Below are positions 33,682-43,154 of a stretch of 64,000 nt of DNA, one piece after another; position 1 is the stretch's first letter; the number at the start of each line of letters is the position of its first letter. The DNA lies in NCBI GenBank assembly GCA_021234155.1, contig JAJEKV010000011.1:6093132-6157131 (forward strand). Direction: 5' to 3'. The notes beneath the pieces were generated by a model that was not told the DNA's origin, did not search any database, and saw only the letters and a list, made by a program, of their open reading frames with translations. A program made the position numbers and the translations under genes. This DNA is from Isoetes taiwanensis (lineage: Eukaryota > Streptophyta > Lycopodiopsida > Isoetales > Isoetaceae).

Positions 33682-34136
33682 GCTTTCCGGATAGTCAAAT
33701 TGTGTGAATATTGTAATCGAGCGTGAACACATGTATTGACCATTTTGTAATGAATATACTTGTATATTGAGTTTTGATGCCTTTCTCGACTCACGAAGTG
33801 AAAAGGCATGCTTGTTGATGAAATGCTTGTACAATCTATTATGATAATGCTTGTACATTGGGTTTCACGGCCCTTTCTCGACTTCGCTGAGTCGAAAAGG
33901 CTTGAGTTTTCTCGTTGAAGAAAGCATTTGTATGCTTCCGTGTGTGATTGGATGCAACCATATTCTAATGAGTATGGTTGTACTTTGACTTTTACCGGCC
34001 TTTCTCGACTCGCGAGTCGAGAAAGACACTACTTCCCACGTCATTGGATGCAGTTGTATGGAATGAATGTTCTCCGTTGTAATTTGATTTCAACGTTCTT
34101 TTCTTCGTTTTGACTAATGACACCGTAATTGTTAAT

Positions 34137-34576
34137 CATACTCTCCTTGCTCCGTGGTTCGAGCACGTGATCCGACACCCACCTGCATCCCGCCGAGGCA
34201 TCACAGAGACCGCTCAAGGCGGAAGAAATACCGTTCTGGCACAGATCCCGGTCACGCTACACTCTTGCCCGGCCTTTGGGACAAGGTTGCTCGCGAATTC
34301 AGAGGTTGCTCGCTACACCCTAGGGATAAAGAACAGGCGAAGAACAAAGAGATAGTCCAGGAAGCTCAAGGCATCTTGCAAGCATTGCATAACATCCACG
34401 GAGGTTGGGGATGGAGCATATTCGATGAAAGGCTGCGGGAGGCGAGTGGAGAAGTCTGGGTGGGCAAAGGTCGGCCGGTAGCTCGAGGGCACCTCCACGT
34501 GAGGCATTCCACACTCTTCAGGTTGCCCCAAGGCTTACTGAGGGGCATGAAGAAGCGCCACAAGTTAATCCCCTAA
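34137..34576 (+). CDS. Unknown C-terminal exon
   Basis: The plus-strand frame ends GKGRPVARGHLHVRHSTLF, then LPQGLLRGMKKRHKLIP and a stop at 34574-34576. Upstream it reads LWDKVAREFRGCSLHPRDKE and EAQGILQALHNIHGGWGWSI. A different frame (LLAPWFEHVIRHPPASRRGI) fits the start better, so a frame break near 34200 is likely. No domain is recognised. It is followed by an AATAAA signal. Confidence 0.35.
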
Positions 34577-34673
34577 GGTGGACCACCTACCAAGATGATG
34601 TAACTGTAGTGACAGCAAGACCGCCATGGTCTCTGCGTCCGATGTAAAATACATTGTATCTGTTCAATTTATT

Positions 34674-34679
34674 AATAAA
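34674..34679 (+). terminator. Polyadenylation signal AATAAA
   Basis: AATAAA lies about 100 bases after the last coding stop of the plus-strand gene series, in a T-rich context. Placement is reasonable for a plant 3' UTR but the hexamer alone is weak evidence. Confidence 0.35.
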
Positions 34680-34896
34680 AATTCTTTTTCAACTAGATCT
34701 TTGGTTTCAATCTTTAATGAATTTCCTTTGTTTCAGTTGCATTGTTTTTGTTCTCGACTCGCGAACCTGGGAAAACTGGAGCAAAGCTCGGATTCAGAGT
34801 TTTATTCAAAAATTCGAATTTAGTATAGTTTTCGGGTCGGGGTGCTACTTTTTATGTAAATTAACCGGGTTCCGAAAAAAAATGGGAATGGAATGA

Positions 34897-34926
34897 GTCC
34901 CACTTTAATTAAATACGACTTATATG
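34897..34926 (-). repeat. Right arm of the 30-bp inverted repeat
   Basis: This is the exact reverse complement of 22753-22782. Just inside, GAATGAGTCCCAC resembles GGGACTCAC words inside the left arm, but the similarity stops soon. No clear target duplication is visible outside the arms, only TATA on each side. Confidence 0.85.
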
Positions 34927-35438
34927 CTTTCTAATGCCATGAAGATATTTGTAGAATATTCCATCTTTTATACAACAATAAAGAAACAAAAGGAAATATG
35001 CATTTTAATTAAGGCATTTGAATTTCTTAAGATGCTAAAAAGTGGACTTGCAGTCTTAGAATAGGTTACTCGGGTGCAAAAGGTATCATTTGATAGAAGA
35101 GAAGATACCCACAGATTAATGTTGTTTTCTTAAGGCTTTGACATGGAACAACGCAAATTTTGTTAGTCTTTTAATACAAGGGGAAGGACGGATTTCATTC
35201 TTGTGGTTCATGTGGATTATTTGATAGTTGAATAAGTCCCTCAAATAGTCCATGCTAAGCTGCCACCATGACAAGCTAGGGGCACTTCCATTATCTTATA
35301 GGCTAAAGGCTAAAGTATCACAAAGCTGCCGATATTTGTATATTGAAGAAGCACATCAAGGAAATTCTTTTTAAGTTTACATGCAAGATTGCTAGGCCAA
35401 TCAAAGTGCAAATAGATCTAAGCGAAAAAGTCCATGAT

Positions 35439-36214
35439 CTATGATAAGCCTCCTGAAGGGGCAATGTTCTGTATTGATGATAAAAGAAACATTACAGAAT
35501 ACTTAATGTTTTTGCGGCACTCTTTCAGCAAACACTCTTTCTGTTGGGAAGAAAGATAAGAATGGTGACCAAGTTGGGCCTCATCCTCAAAATTACTGAA
35601 CAACTCACGATCAGCTGGTAGATAGCTTACCATCCACTTAAGGACCGGATTCATATTAGATTACATGAAGAACATTGAAATATGTGAAAAGTCGCATGTG
35701 GCATGGTCAGACTTTCTTCACAAGGACTTTCTAACATCAGATATAATTCCATAAAGCCTTACAATGCACATAGATTAAACACATCTCAGTTTCAAGCTAG
35801 AAAAGCATCAACATCTTACCTCTTTTACAACGAATAAAATAAGAATTGTTGCTTGATTCAAAATGTTGCAATTGTCGAGGGAGTGACATTCCTGTGGCAT
35901 GTTAGAGATAGTTTATAACACCACCTGTTTCAAACAAAAAAAAAACAAATGCAATAGTGAGGCTTACCTACTTTCCTACTGGAACCAATGTGCTAATCAC
36001 AAATAGGCAAATTGTCTTTATTGCATCAATGACTTTGCAATCCTGTAAAGAATTGCCATAAGATCCTAATAAGAGTTGAGGAATTCTAAGCACAGAAGTA
36101 TACCTGCTTCAGAGGCAACAGGAGATAGAAATCCCATATTTTTTCCTGTGGCAGCTGCATATCCTCCTTCATTTCGACCTTCAAGCCTCTAATCCAGGGC
36201 AGCACTGCTCCAAA
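35439..36214 (-). CDS. Possible two-exon fragment of an unknown gene
   Basis: The upstream exon (about 36104-36207) reads LPWIRGLKVEMKEDMQLPQE then KIWDFYLLLPLKQ and ends at a CAG/GTATAC donor. A second piece (35439-35654) reads MVSYLPADRELFSNFEDEAQ and SYLSSQQKECLLKECRKNIK, ending QNIAPSGGLS. Both have ordinary protein composition and lie on the same strand. Their joining, and further exons, are guesses. The product is not recognised. Confidence 0.35.
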
Positions 36215-36810
36215 AATTACAAAAATGGTATGTGAAGAACTTGCTCTAAGAAATATGTTTTTAAACAATCTAATTTAGCTAGCCTATCCTCAATTTCTAC
36301 GTTCCTTATAGAGCCTCCATGGCAAAAATGTAAGATACAAAAGAATATCTAAAGGGAAGCTCTTCTCTCTCTATTTTGTTAAGATTTGAATTCAAGAATA
36401 AATGTAGAAATGCTTAATTTATGCACATTGTCGAGACACTGCTTGGTATGCTCTGTAGTTTCTACAATATAAAGAAATAAAAAAAAGCGTTCAGTTTAAA
36501 GATTTCAATCTCAAAATCTCCAAGTTAATCTTGGAAGCATGACCTTATGCTGAAAGAGCTTTGCTAAACACACCGGCCAACTGATTCCTTATGCAACGAT
36601 GATTGATGTAAGAATGCCAGATATACAAAATAAAAAGGTTTCTAATAGCAAAAACTAACCTTTTTACTCCTGCTTTAAGAATCGAAAATAATGCTTGGAG
36701 TGCTTACTGCGAGCTACGAAGAGGGCTAAATCCATTGAAAGACTAATTCAATGTCTTAGAACTCCTGAAAACGAATTACGCCAGTGTTTAAAACCAAACC
36801 TAAGATTGTA

Positions 36811-36929
36811 TAGGGGAATGGAGGTTGGGACTCCATTCCCGGTTTTGCAGGTGGGGTCCCGCGACCGGCGTTAGCCGGGAGCGGGTCACCTGCAAAACCG
36901 GGAATGGAGGACCAACCTCCATTCCCCTA
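36811..36929. repeat. Long hairpin with self-complementary arms (T-shaped fold)
   Basis: The left arm 36811-36862 pairs with 36880-36929 over about 48 bp (TTTTGCAGGTG with CACCTGCAAAA, AGGGGAATGGAGG with CCTCCATTCCCCT). Each arm also folds on itself: GGAATGGAG...CTCCATTCC on the left, GGAATGGAG...CTCCATTCC on the right. The loop contains GACCGGCGTTAGCCGG. Confidence 0.8.
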
Positions 36930-37493
36930 CAAAATAGAAATAGGGGAGGCAAAAACAGAGGTCGGATCTTGGTAGAAAGAGAGTTTTAGAAGTTGCATCT
37001 GGCGAAAATAGAGGCCGAATCTTAGCAAGAACAGAGGTTTAGAACAGATCTGGTAAAAACAGAGCTCGGATTGGCAAAAACAGAGTTTTAAAGGTCGAAT
37101 TTGGCAGAGCTTTACCTGTAAAGAAAGATTAATCCTGCTATTTACCTGTAAAGAACATTAACCCTGCGATTTACCTGTAAAGAACGATTAACCCTGCGAT
37201 TTACCTGTAAATCTAAGCCCTGCGTGAAGCACTGGCGGCGTAAACACTGTAATCTAAGCCCTGTAATCTAAGCTTGAAGAATCGTGTAATCTAAGCTTGA
37301 AGGATCGTGAAGAATCGCAGAGCTTGAAGAATCGTGAAGAACTGGCGGCGGAAGATCTGAAGAACCCTAACCTAACCTGTGCCGCCGGTCGCACGGAATG
37401 AAGAAACCCTTTCCATTCCGCAATATTTGCTAGTGCCACGTGTCACTATACGAATGGTCGCCAGAGAATAAAGCCGACCCTATTTCTATTTTG
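36930..37493. repeat. 16-bp inverted repeat bounding a 564-bp unit with tandem repeats
   Basis: CAAAATAGAAATAGGG at 36930-36945 is mirrored at 37478-37493. The interior holds degenerate repeats: CAAAAACAGAG words (36948-37095), a roughly 32-bp unit with TTTACCTGTAAAGAA (37111-37215, three and a half copies), and AATCTAAGCTTGAAGAATCG words (37250-37340). It adjoins the large hairpin, so both may be parts of one foldback element. No gene is supported. Confidence 0.5.
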
Positions 37494-38510
37494 TTTAGAA
37501 ATAGAAGCTAGCATAGAAACATATGACAGATTCATGAGGAGCGCCTCCAGATCGCCTGTACCGCCCAAACAAGATCAGTCAGGCGAGAATCAAGAAACGT
37601 AGAATTTTGCTGGCAGGGAATCAAGAAACTTGACGCATGGGCACCATTTATGATGCGTTACAAACTTTGTACTTCCGCTTTGAGTAGTAAGCTAGTTTGT
37701 GAGTATGCTTAGCCATTTCGATAATAGAAAAAAGTGTGCAATAGAGAATACTTAGTAAGAGTGAGAAGAACTTAGAATTTTAATTTAGTTCCGCTAAGCC
37801 ATAATGGATGTAGGAGGAATAATATTACGATGTAAGTCTATTTTCAAATTCCCAAGCATAGACAACTTATACATGCATCCTATAAAGTATAGAGGTCGAT
37901 ATTTGTTATAGAAGAGTCATGCTAGCTAGAAAAAGGTGCACATGCATTATGGATTGCCCCAACACCATTCATTAGTTCTCTGGCAAAACATTTGCAAGAG
38001 CGCATAAATTCTAACCTTATCCTAATACGATGTTATTACAAAGCTTGCAAAAAGAGTTAGCTAAAAACCTTACAAACGTGACTTGCTTGAAGGCGCACTT
38101 TGCTCTAATTGATAAGCACACTTCAAACAATATCTAAAATTGATCAGTTGTCCTTGTACTATATAATGCCTATGCAAGCTTATCTGACCATGATAACATT
38201 TGCTGATAACAACCCACATAGCCTATTTCACAATTCATATAATCACCCTAAATGATAATCACACTTCAAACAATATCTACAATTGATTAATTGTCCATGT
38301 ACTATACAGTACTATCCATAGCCCTATGCAAGCTTATTTGACCTCATTGAGCTATCTAACTATTTCTAGCGCAATGAAGGATGATGGCAATGTTGGTGTT
38401 GTTACCATAGCATAGACATAGGAAATATGAATAGTGTGTGACTCTATCTATGGATTGAACATCAAGTCTGCTCTTATATCGTGCATGATGGAAAAGCGGC
38501 ACCTACAAGG
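37494..38510. other. Spacer without supported gene
   Basis: AT-rich, with a repeated phrase (ACTTCAAACAATATCTA near 38115 and 38257, each followed by TTGTCC). No coding frame of note. Confidence 0.5.
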
Positions 38511-38686
38511 GGGTAGCGATTGTTTATTAAAAACACAGAACTCTGCTAAGTGATAACATGATGTATAGAGTCTGACACATGCCCGGTGCTGGAAGGTGAA
38601 ACCAAGAAGTGTAAGCTTTGCATGGAAGCCCCCGTAAACGGCGATAGTAGCTCTAACTATCCTAAGGCAGCGAAATTCCTTGTCGC
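38511..38686 (+). rRNA. Fragment of organelle-type large-subunit rRNA (23S-like, peptidyl-transferase side)
   Basis: The stretch GGTAGCGATTGTTTATTAAA, then ATGCCCGGTGCTGGAAGG, CCCGTAAACGGCG and CCTAAGG.AGCGAAATTCCTTGTC follow the order and spacing of bacterial/organelle 23S rRNA around the domain IV-V junction. The usual GGCCGT...ACGGTCC helix is here GATAGT...ACTATCC, so both strands of the helix differ but still pair. Only about 175 bp is present, so it is a non-functional transferred piece. The mitochondrial genome is the more likely source than the plastid, judging from wording such as GACTCTG-like CTCTGCTAAGTG; not verified. Confidence 0.7.
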
Positions 38687-38763
38687 TATGCTTCGCAAAA
38701 CATTAAAAGAATTAAAAGGTAAAATAGGCTATGCTCCAAAAAGACTTATGTAAAAACACATCT

Positions 38764-38812
38764 TATCTTAACTTATCTTAATCTTATCTTATCTTATCTT
38801 TTATCTACATAT
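38764..38812. repeat. (TCTTA)n / (CTTAT)n microsatellite
   Basis: About nine imperfect copies of CTTAT/CTTAAT in a row. Confidence 0.8.
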
Positions 38813-39572
38813 TCCAGTTATGCATGGATAATGTTAAGCTCGCAAAGGATAAGTTCAATAGAGTTGCACTTTCTACACTTTTAAATTAGAGGTTGACTTA
38901 AGCCATATCATTTTGAAAATGGTTTAGGAAGCCAATCATGCCTTTTAGATACATATAATTCTCAAGGCATTCCTCTTGTCAATCATTAGAAAATGTGTGT
39001 TGAAACTCAATAGGATCGAGATTCTCAGGAAGAGGAGCATGCATGTTTTGCATGCATATTTAGACCTTTAGTTTAGTTTTTTATAGCGGGAGTCTTCTTC
39101 AGCTTCTTAAATCGGCATTTCTTCTTCGTCTCAGCAGTTTCCTTTCTCTTCCTCATGAACCATGCAGAGGAGGGCTTCTTCCTGCATGGATAGATAATTC
39201 TTGACATTCTTTCATTCTCCTCTTTCTATCCTGGCCTGGTTGTCTGGATTGAAGCAATTCTATTCCCATTAGCAGGGTCATAATTAGATTAAGTTATAGT
39301 CCAAGTGGTAGAAATAATATGGTCAAAAGAAACCTTCTAGCTCAAATTGTTCATGAACGGCATTTTTCAAGTGAAAATTGAACGAGAAATCGCTCAAGGG
39401 GAAAGCCTGAAAGAAAATGGCATGAAATGACCAATATTTGGCCCAAAAGAAATGCAATGGTTCTATGGAAACATAGAACTATCATTCTTGGAAAGACGAA
39501 AATAGATCAGACCTTTTCTCTTGCACCTTTTTTCCTCTATATATTACTTGCGTTTCTAGTTCTTCACATCAA
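38813..39572. other. Spacer without supported gene
   Basis: Nothing recognisable; a frame at 39427-39621 overlaps the arm of the inverted-repeat element that follows and shows no homology. Confidence 0.4.
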
Positions 39573-39820
39573 GGCAAAAGTATGCTGGTGGGGTACAAGA
39601 AAACGTGGCCCCAGCACTTAGATCAACACCCTGGACCTACTATTCTATCATGGTATTCCACTTGCGTTCATTGGAGCTGTTACATAGTTCTGTTGATTAC
39701 CTAATTACAATGTGCTAGTACCAGTAATACCCTAAACAAGTTGCCATATGGGGTGCTATATGAGTGTTGTCAGCATATGTCCGGACGCCTGCTTTTGTAC
39801 CCCACCAGCATACTTTTGCC
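39573..39820. mobile_element. 248-bp unit with perfect 26-bp terminal inverted repeats
   Basis: GGCAAAAGTATGCTGGTGGG starts at 39573 and its exact complement ends at 39820, 26 bp in all. The interior is non-coding. I see no convincing target duplication (ATCAA left, CGTCA right). It could be a MITE or a foldback transcript. Confidence 0.55.
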
Positions 39821-40819
39821 CGTCAGCCTTCTTTTTGAGCATTTCCTTTTTTCTCTCTCTTCTGCTTCTAGTTTTCCCTCCCTCCCAACCCTTATTTGGG
39901 TTTTGTTGCTCATGTTGTAATGTTGATTTAAGAATATATTTACGTTTTCTTTTCTTTGCTTTTCTTTTCTTTTGAATGTTCAATCTAGATAGGGCGGATG
40001 TTCTTCCCCCCATATGATTATTCCGAATAGTTGGATGTTCGTCTCTAGCCCATTTTTTAGTGGTTTATTAGACATGGGCGGATGTTCTTCCCAGCACTAG
40101 TTTGCAGATAGGTTTAACTAGCTAGGCGGATGTTCTTCACGACCCATTTTAGAGAGTATTTAGTGTTTTTGTTTTCTGTGGGTTTCGTCAAATTGAGTCC
40201 TTTTTTAGAGATGCTTACCATTTTGAAAGATTTTCTTTTTGCTTGAATTTATTTTTGCCAGATCCATTACTCTTTTTACAGTTGCAGTTATTTTGGTGAA
40301 TCTTTTTTAGGGCTGCTGACAAAGATGTAACGATTTTCTTTTTGTTGGAGTCTATTTTCCAGATCGCTTGCTCTCGTTTTGCAGTTGAGATGACTTGAGA
40401 GTGTATCGACATGATTTTCAAAGAATTTTCGGGGTCTTTCCATTTTTTGGAGTTGGAGTGTTGATGCTTAGCGCGTGGAGCCTGCACATAGAGATCGTTC
40501 AACATATGCTGCTAGTCCAGAGTTTATCTTCATCGATTATATCACTCTTAGTCTATTTTTTATCTTCATGGTATTCCCTGAAAACTCGAAAGGGCGGGGT
40601 TTTTAGTCCAGTTGGTGAGAATTCAGACTTTGAGTTTGCGTGGCTTTATTTTTTCTTTTATAAGACCTTCAGTAATTGTCTAGTTCCGAGGTTTTAAAAT
40701 AAGTTTGGCTTAGATATGTTTTGGCCATTCATTGTTACTACTCTACTGTTGTACTTGTTTTTTGGAACGCTCAATAGGAAAGCCACTTCTTTTTGAGCGT
40801 TTCCTTTTTTGTCTCTCTT
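39821..40819. other. Spacer with GGCGGATGTTCTTC repeats
   Basis: GGGCGGATGTTCTTCC-type words recur at about 39990, 40077 and 40124. TTTTTGAGCATTTCCTTTTT followed by CTCTCTTCTGCTTCTAG (39833-39870) is a sister copy of the sequence into which the copia element inserted (40790-40824 joined to 46515). No gene is supported; the 100-codon frame at 40395-40697 lacks homology. Confidence 0.5.
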
Positions 40820-40824
40820 GTGCT
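40820..40824. other. Target-site duplication, left (GTGCT)
   Basis: GTGCT precedes the left LTR and is repeated at 46515-46519 after the right LTR. Five bases is the usual copia duplication. Confidence 0.95.
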
Positions 40825-41486
40825 TGTTGGAAAAATTTGGTTTTTCAAGTTCACCTTATAATGAGAAGGTTGTTTAAGTTGTACAGGTTATTTATGTTGC
40901 ACTGATGATCACAGCATTTTATCAGTGCAATGCTGAGCTTTCTAGACTCAAGGTGCAGAAAGAAAGCTCTAAAGCAAGTTAACCCATTCATTTATAATGG
41001 TTCGTTAAAGGAAGGCTTTAACACAGTTGAACCATTGGGTTAAAGTTATATTATTTCTAATGGTTAAACATTGGAAATTATTTGTATCATATCGAAGACT
41101 TCATCAAGTGTACAGATTGAAAGTTTATCTGGAGGGAAAACCTCCGGATCAAATTTAGAAGGCATCTGCGGTCGAATGGATTGGAAGAACGGATCGGTAG
41201 TCTCCATGACCGCCGGATCCCTGTAAATATAAACCTAAGAAGTATAGTCGAGAATACAGTTGAGTTATTTTGAAGATTGCATTGATTTGAGTAAAGGTAT
41301 TCATTTTCGTGACCATTTGACTTACTTGATTATGGATATGAATTTTGTAATGCTAGTATTAACTCAATGGCTACAATGAAGGATAAGAATTGTAGTGGTG
41401 AAGTTTGTCTAAGGAAATAACTTTCAGTATTGATCCACTAAAATGTTAATGGTTTACATTTGATATTTGATTTAAGATATCTAACA
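40825..41486 (+). repeat. Left LTR
   Basis: 662 bp, starts TGTTGG, ends CTAACA. A TATAAAC at about 41228-41234 could be the promoter. Two differences from the right LTR. Confidence 0.95.
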
Positions 41487-41487
41487 G

Positions 41488-41499
41488 TGGTATCAGAGC
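41488..41499 (+). other. Primer binding site
   Basis: TGGTATCAGAGC lies two bases after the left LTR and is the standard plant copia site complementary to the 3' end of initiator methionine tRNA. Confidence 0.9.
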
Positions 41500-41513
41500 A
41501 GGTTATAGTCAAT

Positions 41514-43154
41514 ATGTCAAGCAGATTTGGAGCTGGTTTGCTAACTGCTATAGAAGTATTTAAGGGTGACTCTGGTTTTCAAGTATGGAAGGAAAAAGTC
41601 AAGCATGTACTAGAAGTAGAAGATCTTTGGGATCTGATCGAGACAGTAGAGGAAGAGTCTAAGCTAAGAAGCTTAACTAGAAAAGTTGTGGCAGAAGGAA
41701 GTTCAAATACTGGAAGCAATGAAGAAGTTCAAGTTGAGGAAGTGAGTGAGGTATCAGCAAAAGGAGGTGCTGGAGACAAGGCCAGAATAAGAGAAGCTCA
41801 AGGAATTATCATGGGCAAAGTAAGTTCTAGCATTGTGCTAAAGTTGAGAGGTATGACACCTAAGCAAATGTGGAATTACATGCTAATTAATTATGAGGAA
41901 AAGACATCCTCTCAGATTGATGTGTTGGAGAATGAGCTAAGGAGATTGAAGTTTAATGAAAATGATGATGTGAATGAGTTCTTGCAAAACTTTGACAATG
42001 TGATTGCAGATCTAGAGGGAGCTGGGGTAACTTATACTCAGCAGCAGCAGGTACTAGCAATGTCTAGGGCTTGCTCAAGCCTAGGTAATATCTCCATATT
42101 CATGAGAACTATTGCTAAAACCAAAATGGAAGCAGAAAGAATGTTGAAAACTGAACTGGAGCAGAATAAAGTATTGGGAGAGAATGAAAATACTCAGGTG
42201 CTGTTTGTTAAAGGAAAGGGTGAGAACAAAAGCAAACAAGAGGGACGTGTTGGAGGAAAAATTGGACCATGTTTTAATTGTAATAAATATGGGCATCTAA
42301 AGGTTGATTGTCCTGTTGTGACAAGGGAAATATTCTGCTATCACTGTGGAGGGAGAGGACACATTGCATCTTCCTGTTCAACTCCTAAAGACAATGTAAG
42401 CACTAGGGGAAGGGGCAGAGGTAGAGGATCAAATTTCAGAGGCAGGGGAAGAGGGAGGACTGGAAAAACAAATTATGAGGCAAATGTTGCTGAGGAGGTA
42501 AGTCTGGAAGAAGACAGTCCAGAAGAAAATGAAGAGGTAAGAAATTCTGAAATTTATGATGTTTCTAGTAACAAGGTTGATGATGATTTGCTGATTATAG
42601 ATAGTGGAGCTGAAAAATCGATAACATACTCTTCCAAATATTTGAAGGAGTGCTGTGAAAGCAGAGGAGGCAATGTTCAAGTTGGAAATGGCAGCTTACA
42701 GAAAATAGAAAATGTTGGAGTATTAGAGCTATTTGACCTAGATGGAAAAATAGTGAATTTAAGAAATGTTCTTTGTGTTCCTTCATTAGTAAGGAATCTT
42801 ATTTCTATTTCCCAGTTAGTAGACATGGGATTCAGGGTTGTGTTTGAACAACTCGAATGTAAAATCTTTGAAGGAAATAAATTAAGGTTTCTTGGCAAAA
42901 GAGTTGGCAATTTGTTTGGATTGAACTCTAAATGTATTGGCAGTATAAACTTGTCTACTATTGCAAATGCACATACCTGGCATGAAAGACTAGGACATGC
43001 AGGCATAAAAAATATTCATGACATGGCTAAGAAAGGATGGATAAAATGTGAAAATGCAGAAATTGACAATGAGACATGCATGGGATGCATCTTTGGGAAA
43101 AACATAGCAGGTTACCTTTTGGCAAAGCTAAGAAAAGAGCAAAGGCACCACTAG
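41514..43154 (+). CDS. gag: Copia gag, protease and gag-pre-integrase region
   Basis: The ATG at 41514 (MSSRFGAGLLTAIEVFKGDS) is chosen; the frame is open a little upstream, but only through the LTR and primer site. Residues 1-240 are the capsid region (FNENDDVNEFLQNFDNVI). Two CCHC zinc knuckles, CFNCNKYGHLKVDC and CYHCGGRGHIASSC, lie near residues 252 and 274 and bind RNA. An RG-rich stretch follows. The aspartic protease motif IIDSGAEKS is near residue 362. The HHCC finger of the gag-pre-integrase domain (HTWHERLGHAG ... CMGC) is near residues 488-525. The frame then runs off into 20 non-homologous residues and stops at 43154, because the reading frame changes after ...IFGK. Confidence 0.93.
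   Translation: MSSRFGAGLLTAIEVFKGDSGFQVWKEKVKHVLEVEDLWDLIETVEEESKLRSLTRKVVAEGSSNTGSNEEVQVEEVSEVSAKGGAGDKARIREAQGIIMGKVSSSIVLKLRGMTPKQMWNYMLINYEEKTSSQIDVLENELRRLKFNENDDVNEFLQNFDNVIADLEGAGVTYTQQQQVLAMSRACSSLGNISIFMRTIAKTKMEAERMLKTELEQNKVLGENENTQVLFVKGKGENKSKQEGRVGGKIGPCFNCNKYGHLKVDCPVVTREIFCYHCGGRGHIASSCSTPKDNVSTRGRGRGRGSNFRGRGRGRTGKTNYEANVAEEVSLEEDSPEENEEVRNSEIYDVSSNKVDDDLLIIDSGAEKSITYSSKYLKECCESRGGNVQVGNGSLQKIENVGVLELFDLDGKIVNLRNVLCVPSLVRNLISISQLVDMGFRVVFEQLECKIFEGNKLRFLGKRVGNLFGLNSKCIGSINLSTIANAHTWHERLGHAGIKNIHDMAKKGWIKCENAEIDNETCMGCIFGKNIAGYLLAKLRKEQRHH

Larger units (their letters stand above)
27165..34770. repeat. Dispersed palindrome family CTCGACTCGCGAGTCGAG
   Basis: About twenty copies are confined to this block. 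Perfect or nearly perfect copies (usually extended by TTT/AAA) are at about 27165, 27189, 27321, 27779, 27979, 28058, 28100, 30832, 31005 and 34001. Decayed copies are at 27495, 30713, 30775, 30893, 30948, 32722, 32782, 33782, 33872 and 34753. None is seen elsewhere in the window. Those at 32722 and 32782 lie after a GTGAGT donor, so they look intronic. Others lie between coding pieces. The origin is unknown; a miniature palindromic mobile element or a structural/protein-binding site are both possible. Confidence 0.8.

Noticed and set aside
27165-34770. CRISPR-like array
   Set aside because: The repeated palindrome is not regularly spaced, spacers are not of constant length, and the setting is eukaryotic.
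39756-40013. 85-codon Lys/Arg-rich minus-strand frame
   Set aside because: It is the complement of a CT-rich low-complexity stretch and has no conserved partner.
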